NCBI RefSeq assembly: GCF_000397065.2
Contig: NZ_KE007325.1
Location: 398,495-462,494 of the forward strand
DNA from: Marinobacter lipolyticus SM19
Lineage (GTDB): Bacteria; Pseudomonadota; Gammaproteobacteria; Pseudomonadales; Oleiphilaceae
Reading direction: 5' to 3'
DNA length: 64,000 nt
This document shows positions 30,230 through 38,687 of the stretch, in pieces. The notes beneath the pieces are model-generated. The model had not been told where the DNA came from. It ran no database searches and saw only the letters and a program-made list of their open reading frames with translations. Numbering within the stretch: the first letter of the stretch is position 1; each line of letters starts with the position of its first letter. A program made the position numbers and the translations under genes.

Positions 30230-32653
30230 ATGACTCGACACTACTGGATGGGTGGCAAGCGCACCTACGAGCAGGACCGTTTTTTCGAATCATCACTTGA
30301 TAAAGCCCGCTGGCAGGCCGGGGATGATCCGCAGGAGTGGGATGCCTGTTGGTACACCGGCATGCCGGACCCGGAATACTTCGCGAAAGTCGGGCCTGAC
30401 CGCAAGATCAACCACATTCCGGGAAACAACGCCCTGACGGTTAAGAGCCGGCTCTATCAGAGCCTGGTTACGCTTCGGGAGCGGGTCGAGGCGCAACAGC
30501 GCGGGGCGTCTCATCTGACAGACCGGCTGCAGTTCGTACCCCGGGTTTTCTCCATGCCTGAGGATTACCATGAGTTTCAGCAGGAAGCTTTTGACAACCC
30601 GTCCAGCCGCTGGCTGCTCAAGCCCAAGAATGGGGCCCGGGGCAAGGGCATTCAGCTGGTTCAGGATCCGGCGAACATTCCGCTGGATTCTTCATGGATG
30701 GTCCAGGAGTACATCGGTAACCCACACACCATGCACGGGCGCAAATACGTACTGCGCCTGTACGTCGCCATCACTTCTGTCACGCCCTTGCGGGTTTATC
30801 TCTATCGTCAGGGCTTTGCCAAACTTGCCTCTGAACCCTATGACGAAGAAAACGCAGACAACCCCTACAGCTATCTCACCAACCCGGATATTAATGCGCT
30901 GAACCTCGATGCCGAGGTACCGGTGGAGTTTGTTGATCTGGAGCGATATCGGGCCTGGTTGCGGGAGGAAGGTCATGACGATGACGACCTGTTTGCCAAA
31001 ATTGAAGACCTGGTTTCGCTGACCTGCCTATCCGCTCTGGAGTCCATGCGGGAGAGATCGAGGGCGATCGGCGCAGATACCCGGGGTTGCTACGAATTGC
31101 TTGGTATTGATTGCCTGATCGATGACCAGCTCAAACCCTGGATTTGTGAATGCAACCTGAGCCCGTCGCTGGAAGTCTGTGCCGGTCCGGAAAGTGGTGG
31201 CGAGATCGAAGAGGATATCAAGGGCTCGCTGGTGGCGGATCTGGTCAGCTTGGTGGGAGTGAATGGCAAGACTGAACCCGATCATGCCGACACCCCCGAG
31301 CAACAACTGATTATGGAAACCGGGGAAGAGTTGTCGCGGGCGGGGAATTTCAAGCGCCTGCTGCCTTCGGATACCCCGGCTCGGTACCTGCCTTTTTATG
31401 CCCTGCCGCGCCTGGAAGACTGGGTTCTGGCAAAGGCAATCTCCAATGAGCCGCTCACGCAACCGACGCTTAGGCGGCGTTACGCCGAGGACATGATCAG
31501 CGATGATTGTGTGTACGTTTATGACACTCGTCTTGGCCATCTCAGCGCCCTGAACGAGACCGGTTCCCTGATCTGGCTGATGGCGACAGACGGCGCCGCG
31601 CCGGATGACATAGCGGATGCCCTGAATGACTCGATTGATCCCGGGGCGGCGGGCCAACCCGATATCTGGGCCATTCGCCGGGACGTCTGGAATTCGTTGG
31701 CGGACTGGGCCGCCAATCAACTATTGGTGCAAAAAGACCCCTCTGGTGCTTCGATCAGTGCTGTTCCGCGCGCTGTCGAAGCGCGAGTCCCTGGCAAGAC
31801 TGTGCAATTTTCACGGGTCCTTGAGTGTGGGGCCTTCCGGGTCGAACTCTGCACAGACAGCGAGCCCCTGGTTGACCGGATAGAGCCCCTGCTTACGCCG
31901 ATGGCGGGCGAATCGCTACAGGGGGCTGAATCCCGATTGGAAATCGTCCGAGATACACCGGGATACACGCTGATTCTTGACGGTAAGGTCGTTCAGTCAC
32001 GGTTGGCACTTTCCCGGGTGGTACCTGCGGTGATGGTGTGTCTGACCCGACGTGCGGCAGATAACGGCGAGATTGTTCTTGATGCTGGCCTGATTGCCTC
32101 CCCGGATGACCCCGACAATGCCGTCCTGGTGGCCAACAGCGACCGGGAGCTGGGTGATCTGCCTGCGCTTGAGATGGCGAGCCGTCTCGACGCCGGGTTC
32201 AGTCGTGCCATCAAAATCCCGGAGGATGTGGGCGGACTTTGTTCCGTGCTGGGGCTACCGGCTCAGATGCCCGAGTCGAAAACGAATGCTGCCGGCAAGC
32301 CACACGCATCGCCGATTCATCACCTGGCAGACGGCAGCGGCGTGATGCTGCAGGCCGCCTCTTCCGGACTGGCCGGAGAGACGCGCCGGCTTCAGACAGT
32401 GCTTATCCCCAGCCACGTCTCCCTGCGGGAGAAGACAGGGATCCGAAGGCTCTCTGTGAGTGAGGTCATGCGCTATCTCATCCCCGGCTGCTGTGGGGCT
32501 GACGGGCAGCCTTTGGAATCTGCGGGATTCTCACGGCTGGCGGACTGGCTGGCGGGCATTGATCGATATCTGGTGGATGCCAATCACCCGGAAACCGCAA
32601 TGGCGAATTTGCCACTGGAACAGGAAACGCAGGGCGTGAGTCACTCTGCCTGA
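30230..32653 (+). CDS. TTLL-like ATP-grasp ligase fused to PqqD-like and HprK-like domains
   Basis: 807-residue cytoplasmic protein, start ATG 30230 (AGGAG upstream). Residues about 60-345 match tubulin-tyrosine-ligase-like enzymes in order: [13 protein letters not shown] (62-74), [15 protein letters not shown] with the ATP-binding Lys131, [20 protein letters not shown] (157-176), [10 protein letters not shown], and the metal-ligand segment LGIDCLIDD...[11 protein letters not shown] (Asp294, Glu307, Asn309). Eukaryotic TTLLs ligate Glu, Gly or Tyr to protein tails. Residues about 420-500 resemble PqqD, a leader-peptide-binding fold ([20 protein letters not shown]). Residues about 525-800 resemble HprK-related kinases, but the P-loop position has no GxxxxGK[ST]. 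Followed by a peptide gene with a Glu-rich tail, its likely substrate. The substrate and the amino acid added are inferred, not shown. Confidence 0.85.
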   Translation: MTRHYWMGGKRTYEQDRFFESSLDKARWQAGDDPQEWDACWYTGMPDPEYFAKVGPDRKINHIPGNNALTVKSRLYQSLVTLRERVEAQQRGASHLTDRLQFVPRVFSMPEDYHEFQQEAFDNPSSRWLLKPKNGARGKGIQLVQDPANIPLDSSWMVQEYIGNPHTMHGRKYVLRLYVAITSVTPLRVYLYRQGFAKLASEPYDEENADNPYSYLTNPDINALNLDAEVPVEFVDLERYRAWLREEGHDDDDLFAKIEDLVSLTCLSALESMRERSRAIGADTRGCYELLGIDCLIDDQLKPWICECNLSPSLEVCAGPESGGEIEEDIKGSLVADLVSLVGVNGKTEPDHADTPEQQLIMETGEELSRAGNFKRLLPSDTPARYLPFYALPRLEDWVLAKAISNEPLTQPTLRRRYAEDMISDDCVYVYDTRLGHLSALNETGSLIWLMATDGAAPDDIADALNDSIDPGAAGQPDIWAIRRDVWNSLADWAANQLLVQKDPSGASISAVPRAVEARVPGKTVQFSRVLECGAFRVELCTDSEPLVDRIEPLLTPMAGESLQGAESRLEIVRDTPGYTLILDGKVVQSRLALSRVVPAVMVCLTRRAADNGEIVLDAGLIASPDDPDNAVLVANSDRELGDLPALEMASRLDAGFSRAIKIPEDVGGLCSVLGLPAQMPESKTNAAGKPHASPIHHLADGSGVMLQAASSGLAGETRRLQTVLIPSHVSLREKTGIRRLSVSEVMRYLIPGCCGADGQPLESAGFSRLADWLAGIDRYLVDANHPETAMANLPLEQETQGVSHSA

Positions 32654-32660
32654 AAAGAAT

Positions 32661-32677
32661 CCGGGCAAATTGCCCGG
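32661..32677 (+). repeat. short palindromic hairpin between the TTLL gene and the peptide gene
   Basis: CCGGGCAAATTGCCCGG forms a 7-8 bp stem in the 58-base gap between the two genes. It lacks a T-run, so it is not a good terminator. A hairpin here could partly terminate, or protect the 5' end of a processed peptide-cytochrome transcript, and so set the enzyme-to-substrate ratio. Confidence 0.5.
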
Positions 32678-32711
32678 TGTTAACCACCGAAACGGATAGA
32701 GAGGAAAGCAT

Positions 32712-32909
32712 ATGTCCAGAGATATCCAGAAAAGACAGTTGTTGAGAAAGCTCGCCAAGGGGATCAGCTACACCGGCCCGATCCTTGCGGTAGTTGTTGG
32801 TGCGTCGGCCTTCAGTGCCTCGGCCGCTGACGTCAATGCGGAAACTGAATACCTGATGCTGGCCGCCGGAGAAGCCGAGGCTGAAGGTGAAGGCGAGGCC
32901 GAGAGCTAA
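32712..32909 (+). CDS. small exported peptide with alternating (Gly/Ala)-Glu tail
   Basis: 65 residues, ATG 32712 behind GAGAGGAAA. Residues 1-16 are basic and contain LLRKL at 10-14. Residues 17-38 are hydrophobic and end in Ser-Ala-Ser-Ala-Ala, consistent with a signal peptide. The short mature part carries ETEYLML, then a tail of six (Gly/Ala)-Glu dipeptides and a final Ser (residues 53-65). The tail resembles the Glu/Gly-rich C-termini of tubulins, which TTLL enzymes extend. The gene lies 58 bases after the TTLL-PqqD-HprK gene, and the N-terminal LLRKL recurs at the same residue numbers in the cytochrome two genes on. The best guess is a precursor or substrate peptide of the upstream enzyme. 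I know of no named family. Confidence 0.75.
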   Translation: MSRDIQKRQLLRKLAKGISYTGPILAVVVGASAFSASAADVNAETEYLMLAAGEAEAEGEGEAES

Positions 32910-33045
32910 CCCCGGCTGGTTTCACCGGATCAACTGGCAGTGGCCCGGGCAGGGAATAGCTTCCTTGCACCGGGGCCCACCCGCCTGCCCCTGGAAATGA
33001 CGTTGTCGCGATACGAATCAACCCAGCTGATACGGGTGAATAAAA

Positions 33046-33603
33046 ATGCTGAATTCAAGTTCCGAATCCATCAATTGCGCCGACCTTGTGGCTGAAAATA
33101 CACACGCGATCAATCAGCTAACGGACTTTCTCGTGGCGTTACCGGCACAGGTGTACCGACAAACCTTCGGGGCGAGGAAGCAGCATGTGATCGGCAAGCA
33201 CGTACGTCACATCATTGACCATTACATGGCTCTTCTGAGAACTGTGGATGAGCCATCTCCCGAGTCACTTGATTACGAAAACCGACAACGGGAAGAGTCG
33301 CTCGAACTGGACCAACATGCGGCCTGTAACAGGCTCCTGGCGATTGTTAGCTCGCTCTGCCAGTTGATGACCGCCAGGCACCGAACGTCGGTCCTGATGC
33401 GGCATGTCAGCGATGACCATGATCGTCTGGTATCCACCAGTATTGATCGGGAGCTGGTATTCCTTGCCAGCCACACGGTTCACCACATGGCCATTATTGC
33501 CATGCTGGCGGAACAGGAGGGTGTTGAAGTCAGCGAAGAATTCGGGGTTCACCCGTCAACATTGCGGCATTTGCAGCAACTGAATATGGCGAAGAGTGCG
33601 TGA
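33046..33603 (+). CDS. DinB-like four-helix-bundle protein
   Basis: 185 residues, predicted cytoplasmic. His residues in GKHVRHIIDHYMALL and near the end in ELVFLASHTVHHMAII match the three-His metal site of the DinB/YfiT superfamily, whose members include thiol-S-transferases and metal-dependent hydrolases. The bundle lengths fit. It is third in the TTLL operon, after a 136-base gap and 42 bases before the cytochrome gene. Its Shine-Dalgarno is weak. Function within the operon is unknown. Confidence 0.7.
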   Translation: MLNSSSESINCADLVAENTHAINQLTDFLVALPAQVYRQTFGARKQHVIGKHVRHIIDHYMALLRTVDEPSPESLDYENRQREESLELDQHAACNRLLAIVSSLCQLMTARHRTSVLMRHVSDDHDRLVSTSIDRELVFLASHTVHHMAIIAMLAEQEGVEVSEEFGVHPSTLRHLQQLNMAKSA

Positions 33604-33645
33604 CCTGATAGGGCCAATAAAGGATAACAACCGGAGGGTGATCAA

Positions 33646-34284
33646 ATGTCGACTGATACAAATCGTAAGGAACTCCTGCGAAAGCTTTCCCGAAATCTGA
33701 TGGTGTCGGTACCGGTAATGACGGTCGTAGCGATGGCCGGTGCGACGGCGGTATCAGATAACGGATTCAGCTTGATTCCGTCAGCTGAAGCGGCACAGGG
33801 AGAAGCCGAAGGTGAAGCCCGGGGCGAGGCTGAGGGAGAAGCAAAAGGCGAAGCTGAGGGCGAAGGAGAAGCCAAGGGAGAAGCGGAAGGCGAGGGAGAA
33901 GGTGAAGCAGAAGGCGTCTCCGAAGCCAAGAAGGAAGCCGTACGGCGGCCTGAGGGTTACACGCCTTATCAGGGTGATGCCGGTTCTTTGGCTGAAAAGG
34001 GTAAGGTCCTGTTTAACGACACGTCCCTGTCCTCTAACGGGCTGGCGTGCGCTACCTGCCACACCAACGGTGCGGGCTACGCCGATACTTTCTCCAACGA
34101 CTACCCCCATTTTGTGGCAATGGGAAAATCCGACTTCGGCATGGACATGGTCCATCTCGATGAAATGGTCCAGATCTGCATGGTAGCGCCGATGGCTTCG
34201 CAGCCGCTGGATTGGGCGTCAGATCAACTGGCTGCGCTCACCGAGTACATGCGGATTGAGCAGGAAAAGTTCAGAAATAAGTAG
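33646..34284 (+). CDS. c-type cytochrome with (Gly/Ala)-(Glu/Lys/Arg) repeat tract
   Basis: 212 residues. The N-terminus parallels the small peptide: Met-Ser, Asp4, LLRKL at 10-14, then a hydrophobic segment ending near SAEAA (46-50). Residues 52-90 are 19 consecutive dipeptides of Gly/Ala plus a charged residue (16 Glu, 3 Lys/Arg). A monohaem domain follows, with CATCH at 135-139 and a late QICMVAPM that may give the distal Met ligand. Expected to be periplasmic, possibly membrane-tethered if the signal is uncleaved. Codons within the tract vary freely, so the tract looks maintained at protein level. Last gene of the operon, behind GGAGGG and ahead of a clear terminator. Confidence 0.8.
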   Translation: MSTDTNRKELLRKLSRNLMVSVPVMTVVAMAGATAVSDNGFSLIPSAEAAQGEAEGEARGEAEGEAKGEAEGEGEAKGEAEGEGEGEAEGVSEAKKEAVRRPEGYTPYQGDAGSLAEKGKVLFNDTSLSSNGLACATCHTNGAGYADTFSNDYPHFVAMGKSDFGMDMVHLDEMVQICMVAPMASQPLDWASDQLAALTEYMRIEQEKFRNK

Positions 34285-34319
34285 GGCGAAACTGCGTTGT
34301 TGGTTGGGAACCAACCTTT

Positions 34320-34349
34320 CGGGTGGAGCTAGTCTCCACCCCTTTTTTT
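34320..34349 (+). terminator. Rho-independent terminator of the TTLL operon
   Basis: GGGTGGAG, five-base loop, CTCCACCC (34321-34341), then C and seven Ts. It lies 36 bases after the cytochrome stop and overlaps the end of the convergent DsbA-family gene. One of the clearest intrinsic terminators in the window. Confidence 0.88.
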
Positions 34350-35648
34350 GATCTCGTCTTCGATCAGCCACAAACGGTCCTGGCCCCAACAGCTGACGCT
34401 GCCATAATGGAAGCTCGGAACACCCCATAGCCCATGGCTGTACATCGCCTTGCGGTTATTTTCCGCCCATTCGCGCCAACCCTGATCGTTCAGCATGGGG
34501 CGGGCCTTGTGCCAGTCCAGCCCCGAGCGTTCGACAATGATTTGAAGGCCGCGATCGGTTTCAGAGCGGATACCCTCTGCGTTGACTGCCCGGGCATAAG
34601 TGCGCATGTACTCGACTTCCCGTCCCTCAGCACGGGCGTACTCAAAAAGCGCATAGCATCGTTCAACTCCGGCGCCTAATGGATCGGCAACGAATCCGTA
34701 GGGTATGCCCAGTTTGGTTGCTTCGCGTTTGGTGTCCTGAAATATGTACCACTTCTTGTCGTCAGGTACTGCCTGTCCGCGCATAAGCATGGGCAGAACC
34801 GGACGTAATTCAAGCGGAAGATTCCAGGCGTTTGCCAGCATAATGGCCCTTTCCAGGCCAAGGTATGAGTATGGGCTGCGGATAGAAAAGAATATTTCCA
34901 GCGCGTCGTTCCGGGCGGGGTGCGACTGTTCCAGAGGCTTTGCGTGCTTTCCGAGATCCGTCCAGGTTCGGGTCCAGGTGGCGTCTGTTGGCGGAGAGAA
35001 GGTGAGGCCCTCACGAATAAGCAGGTTTTCCAGGTGGTCGAGCCGGTCAATACCCCAGAACCATTCACCCCGGAAATGCAGCATGCTGCCCTGGTAGTGA
35101 CCAAGAGTGCTCAGTCGCTGCTCATTGATACGCAGTCTCTCCGCCAGATCCGGCTGTGATAATGAAGATTCTCTGGCTGTCTCAATCGCTTCTCCTCTCC
35201 AGAGAGCACGCAAGGCATCGCAGGCAGGCGTCAGGTAATCCCCATTGTCTTCCAGGTTCAGTAACTGATCCCGGCAGACGATGAAAGCTTCCTCTGAAGG
35301 GTGCTTCGACGGGTTCGGGCCCCCCAGACCATAAAGGGAAGCAACTCTGCTTGCGTCGGTGATTGCCCAGTCCGCCCACATGGCCGGCTCCGGGAACATC
35401 TCCTGTGGTTGCTGCCAGACGGTGTGGCATCGAAACCGAATATCGTACCGCTGTTTCAGGTCGGGCAGGGCCTGCAATAAAACGAAACTGAAAGGATCCC
35501 GGGGATTGATGAAAACATCGACGACCTTCCCTTCCCTTTTTCGAAGGGCGTTCAGGCGGTACGCCTGCTGACGGAGTCGGCGCGTTGTCGGACTGGAGAG
35601 AGTGCGCGCTATCCAGGGCACGATGTCGGCTTTTTCGGGAGCTCTCAT
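34329..35648 (-). CDS. tandem DsbA/HCCA-isomerase-like (GST kappa) family protein
   Basis: 439 residues from ATG 35648 (a longer frame upstream lacks support). Two thioredoxin-fold copies are seen. The first starts VDVFINPRDPFSFVLL (about residue 42) and the second EIFFSIRSPYSYLGLERA (about 232). The second carries the features of 2-hydroxychromene-2-carboxylate isomerases and GST kappa, with GLWGVPSFHYG near the end. There is no CxxC, so a disulfide-exchange role is unlikely; glutathione-dependent chemistry is more plausible. It lies between two units of the proposed ECF regulon, but I see no ECF site ahead of it. Confidence 0.75.
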   Translation of the reverse strand: MRAPEKADIVPWIARTLSSPTTRRLRQQAYRLNALRKREGKVVDVFINPRDPFSFVLLQALPDLKQRYDIRFRCHTVWQQPQEMFPEPAMWADWAITDASRVASLYGLGGPNPSKHPSEEAFIVCRDQLLNLEDNGDYLTPACDALRALWRGEAIETARESSLSQPDLAERLRINEQRLSTLGHYQGSMLHFRGEWFWGIDRLDHLENLLIREGLTFSPPTDATWTRTWTDLGKHAKPLEQSHPARNDALEIFFSIRSPYSYLGLERAIMLANAWNLPLELRPVLPMLMRGQAVPDDKKWYIFQDTKREATKLGIPYGFVADPLGAGVERCYALFEYARAEGREVEYMRTYARAVNAEGIRSETDRGLQIIVERSGLDWHKARPMLNDQGWREWAENNRKAMYSHGLWGVPSFHYGSVSCWGQDRLWLIEDEIKKRGGD

Positions 35649-35703
35649 GTCAGTTTCTTTTATCGTTATTGTCGGGTGATAACAGGAATGCGGGCTTCTG
35701 GCC

Positions 35704-35729
35704 TGTAACAACCCCAAGGCCGGAGTGTC
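35704..35729 (+). promoter_or_regulatory. putative ECF promoter, EAL-domain gene
   Basis: TGTAAC 35704-35709, 16 bases, TGTC 35726-35729; 45 bases before the ATG of the EAL protein. Same motif and spacing as the other five sites. Confidence 0.7.
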
Positions 35730-35774
35730 GATAGTACGTGGGTCGGGTTTAATCTCCAAACGGGGGGGCGTGCG

Positions 35775-37925
35775 ATGAAATCCCAGGGAGGGACTGAATC
35801 AGGTGTTGAATTCCGGGACGGTGGCATCTCCCGCCGGCACGATGATGATTGGCATTCCATCCGGGAGTGGGGACCTCAGCTGATTGCCTGTCGCCTTTGC
35901 CGGAATGTCACCATGGCGGCGTTTGTTGCCATCCTGGTCATCGAATCTGTCATTCTGATCCCCTCCTATCGTAACTATGAAGAAAACCTCCTGCGTCAGC
36001 ATGCCACGCTGGCAAGCCAGGCCCTCACCACGTTTCTCGCAACCAAGCCCGGGCCGGTGACCACTGATTCGCTGAATCGGTTGCTTGAAAGTTCCCGAAT
36101 CACGGGCATTGAACTGATGGTTGGAGAGCGCTGGTTGACCGCTGGTGAGCCAGTGGTTGATCCGGGGGATGCCGCGGGGCGGTTACGGGACATGACTCGT
36201 ACTGAGAGCAATCGGCTGGATCTGGCCTGGGGTTCAGGGCAGTGGCTGGGGGATTATCCGGTCAGGGCCCGCGTGGATGTGACCGGAGTTTCCGAAGAGC
36301 TGACATCATTTGTCTTGCGAATACTGGGACTTTCACTGCTTATCGCCGTCTTCGTGACAGTGGTGACCATGGCCGTTGTGGACCGCATGATGTTGTCCCC
36401 GTTATTACGGTTGCGCAGCCGTATCGTCAGAGCCGGTGCGGATGCTGAACATCCGCTTATGTATGTCCGAAAGCCGGAGCGCTGCGACGAATTTGGTGAA
36501 GTTGAGGCGACCTTCAATCGCATGCTGAAGCAGAATGCTTCATACCTGAACCGTTTAAAGGCCCTGAATCAGCGTCTGGATCAGCTGTTGGCGGAGCGCA
36601 CGCGTTCGCTGAGACGGACGGAGCAGGAACTGCACATCCGCAGTCTGTATGACCAGCTGACGGGGCTGGCCAACCGCTCCCTGTTCGAAGAATGTCTGAC
36701 CCGATATCTGGCAGCGCGGAATGACGCGGACAACGTGCGGTCAGCCCTGATTGTCCTTGGCCTCGATGATTTCCAGGCATTAAACGGCCTGGCCGGGCAT
36801 GAAACCGGGGATCGGGTGCTGCAGGAGATTGCCCGCAGGCTTTCTAGGTTCAACAGAGAGCCAGGCCACGTGGCTCGCCTGGGCGGTGACGTTTTCGGGC
36901 TGTTACTGACGCCTGAACAAGATCCAGAATATGATCAGATGGAAGCGGAGATTGCTGCCGTTATTCGTAGCTGTATGGCTCCGGTGTGCGTCGCAGGTGT
37001 GAATTACGAATGCGATGTCAGTGCCGGTGTTGCGGTTACGCCCGTAGATGGTGAGGATGCCGGAACCTTGCTGGGCCATGCCGAGATTGCCATGCACCGG
37101 GCAAAGAAATCCACAGATCTCAAGATTCAGTTTTTCGCGTCAGATCTGGGGGAGCAGATTCAGCATCGCCAGGACATGCTCAAGGATCTGCGTGGTGCCC
37201 AGGAGAGAAACCAGTTGGCACTCCACTACCAGCCACAGTTTGATCGTGCGGGGCATTGTGTTGGCTATGAAGCGCTTCTACGTTGGTATCACCCGTTCCG
37301 CGGTATCGTGTCTCCTGATGAGTTTGTGCCGCTTGCGGAAGAAATCGGATTGATTATTCCTGTCGGGCGGTGGGTCATAGAGCAAGCCATCGTTACCATG
37401 AAGCGTTGGGTAGACGACGGCTTCCAGGGCCGGATGGCGGTGAATGTTTCAGCTCGTCAGCTTACGGATCGATCTCTCGTTGAGCATATCGCCAGTGTTC
37501 TTGAATTCCACAATCTGGTTCCTGATTATCTGGAATTGGAAATCACTGAAACCGCACTGATGAAGGACGTTTCCCTGGCCCTGGAGATTCTGGAAGGATT
37601 TCGCTCGCTGGGAATTCAACTGGCGGTGGATGACTTTGGTACCGGCTATTCGTCCCTTGCCTACCTGAAGGCCTTACCCGTCAAACGCATCAAGATTGAT
37701 CGCGCATTTGTGACGGGATTACCGGATAACGAGCAGGACGAGGTGTTGTGCCGGACTATGATTTCCATGGCGCACAGCCTGGGATGTCGAGTCATTGCGG
37801 AAGGTGTGGAAACCCAGGCGCAGGCGGATTGGCTGATCGCCTCGGGGTGTGATGAGCTTCAAGGCTTTTTGTTGGGCAAGCCGGAGCCGGAATTCTATTG
37901 GTCCTCCCAGTCGATGGTCCTGTAG
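35775..37925 (+). CDS. membrane-bound GGDEF/EAL protein, probable c-di-GMP phosphodiesterase
   Basis: 716 residues. A first membrane helix at about 45-66, a periplasmic sensor of about 110 residues, a second helix at about 178-202, a HAMP-like linker, GGDEF (about 285-450) and EAL (about 465-705). The GGDEF signature is altered to GGDVF (in RLGGDVFGLLL), so cyclase activity is doubtful. The EAL domain looks complete: YEALLRW, NVSARQL, EITETALM, DDFGTGYSSL, IKIDRAFV and AEGVET. Expected to hydrolyse c-di-GMP in response to a periplasmic signal. The last 31 bases overlap the YiiX-like gene tail to tail. Confidence 0.9.
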   Translation: MKSQGGTESGVEFRDGGISRRHDDDWHSIREWGPQLIACRLCRNVTMAAFVAILVIESVILIPSYRNYEENLLRQHATLASQALTTFLATKPGPVTTDSLNRLLESSRITGIELMVGERWLTAGEPVVDPGDAAGRLRDMTRTESNRLDLAWGSGQWLGDYPVRARVDVTGVSEELTSFVLRILGLSLLIAVFVTVVTMAVVDRMMLSPLLRLRSRIVRAGADAEHPLMYVRKPERCDEFGEVEATFNRMLKQNASYLNRLKALNQRLDQLLAERTRSLRRTEQELHIRSLYDQLTGLANRSLFEECLTRYLAARNDADNVRSALIVLGLDDFQALNGLAGHETGDRVLQEIARRLSRFNREPGHVARLGGDVFGLLLTPEQDPEYDQMEAEIAAVIRSCMAPVCVAGVNYECDVSAGVAVTPVDGEDAGTLLGHAEIAMHRAKKSTDLKIQFFASDLGEQIQHRQDMLKDLRGAQERNQLALHYQPQFDRAGHCVGYEALLRWYHPFRGIVSPDEFVPLAEEIGLIIPVGRWVIEQAIVTMKRWVDDGFQGRMAVNVSARQLTDRSLVEHIASVLEFHNLVPDYLELEITETALMKDVSLALEILEGFRSLGIQLAVDDFGTGYSSLAYLKALPVKRIKIDRAFVTGLPDNEQDEVLCRTMISMAHSLGCRVIAEGVETQAQADWLIASGCDELQGFLLGKPEPEFYWSSQSMVL

Positions 37926-38650
37926 TCAAAGTCGGTTTCAAGGGTGGGTTTGATGATTCGGAAGTAGGGAGAGGCGTCGAAATCCCTGGGTGTGAACAGC
38001 GAATGGTGGCGGATGCGGAAGCGCTCCATAACGCAATCCTCACAATCCGGGTCGTCCGCCGGGAGCGTTCTTACAATCGGCAGGATGGGATAGCGCAGTA
38101 ACTGGAACCCTTCTGCAATAAAGGTTGAGCAGATGGCCCGTGTCGGGTCCCCACTCCCGAACGCCAACAGTTTGTGCCTGTAACGAGTGGGTACCGGAGG
38201 CGTCGGGAAAAGATAGCGCGCCAGGTCAAACACGTTCTTCATGTCGTACTGGTGCCCCATGCGACTGATGGCATAATCCGTCAGTTGGCGAATATCATTC
38301 CCGCTGAGTCCGAGCGGTCGACAGACCCGAATGTGGGAGTGGCGGTAGAACGACAGTGGAATTGCCCGAATGCCTTCCTGAAGATCCGCTTCAACAAGTA
38401 CCCGCGATTCGCCGTCGTCCACTTCGCCAAGGCCCGCATCCGGACCGAGGTACAAAGCTGCGTGAGACCAGGTGGACTGGGTAAGATACTTGATCGCGAC
38501 ACTGATGCGCGTATCCCCCTCGACCAGAAGTACGTCTCCCGGTTGCAATGCCCCCTGCAGCGCTTCCCAGGTCGACGTCCTGATGGAGTGACGGGTGATC
38601 TGCTTGGACAAGTAGGCAGCAAGGCGCCGCGATAGCCAGTTCAGGAACAT
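37895..38650 (-). CDS. YiiX/YebB-like NlpC/P60-superfamily cysteine hydrolase
   Basis: 251 residues, a permuted papain-like fold. A His of STWSHAALYLG (about 84) and a Cys of AICSTFIAEGFQ (about 172) match the catalytic pair. The basic N-terminal 25 residues may associate with membrane; no clear signal peptide is visible. Relatives cleave peptide, isopeptide or acyl bonds. It carries its own copy of the ECF-type promoter, so it belongs to the same proposed regulon as the TTLL system. The substrate is unknown. Confidence 0.78.
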   Translation of the reverse strand: MFLNWLSRRLAAYLSKQITRHSIRTSTWEALQGALQPGDVLLVEGDTRISVAIKYLTQSTWSHAALYLGPDAGLGEVDDGESRVLVEADLQEGIRAIPLSFYRHSHIRVCRPLGLSGNDIRQLTDYAISRMGHQYDMKNVFDLARYLFPTPPVPTRYRHKLLAFGSGDPTRAICSTFIAEGFQLLRYPILPIVRTLPADDPDCEDCVMERFRIRHHSLFTPRDFDASPYFRIIKPTLETDFDYRTIDWEDQ

Positions 38651-38687
38651 CTTTAATCCCGGTTGTTGTTACTGGGTTTCTAGCACA

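Noticed and set aside
30105-30296. Upstream extension of the DUF255 remnant as a real 114-residue protein
   Set aside because: The extension lacks family similarity and contains the TTLL-operon promoter on the other strand.
32712-32909. Small peptide as a bacteriocin with a double-glycine leader
   Set aside because: There is no Gly-Gly cleavage motif before the mature part and no dedicated exporter gene; the signal-peptide reading fits better.
33325-33350. TGTAAC inside the DinB-like gene as an internal promoter for the cytochrome
   Set aside because: TTAG instead of TGTC at the -10 position, and about 300 bases from the next start.
33781-34155. Antisense frame with Phe/Ser/Ala repeats opposite the cytochrome
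   Set aside because: Its repeats are the mirror of the (Gly/Ala)-Glu tract; no family match or start signal.
38179-38204. TGTAAC-N16-CGTC inside the YiiX-like gene, antisense
   Set aside because: The -10 is one base off and no gene starts downstream on that strand. It could make an antisense RNA, but there is no second line of evidence.
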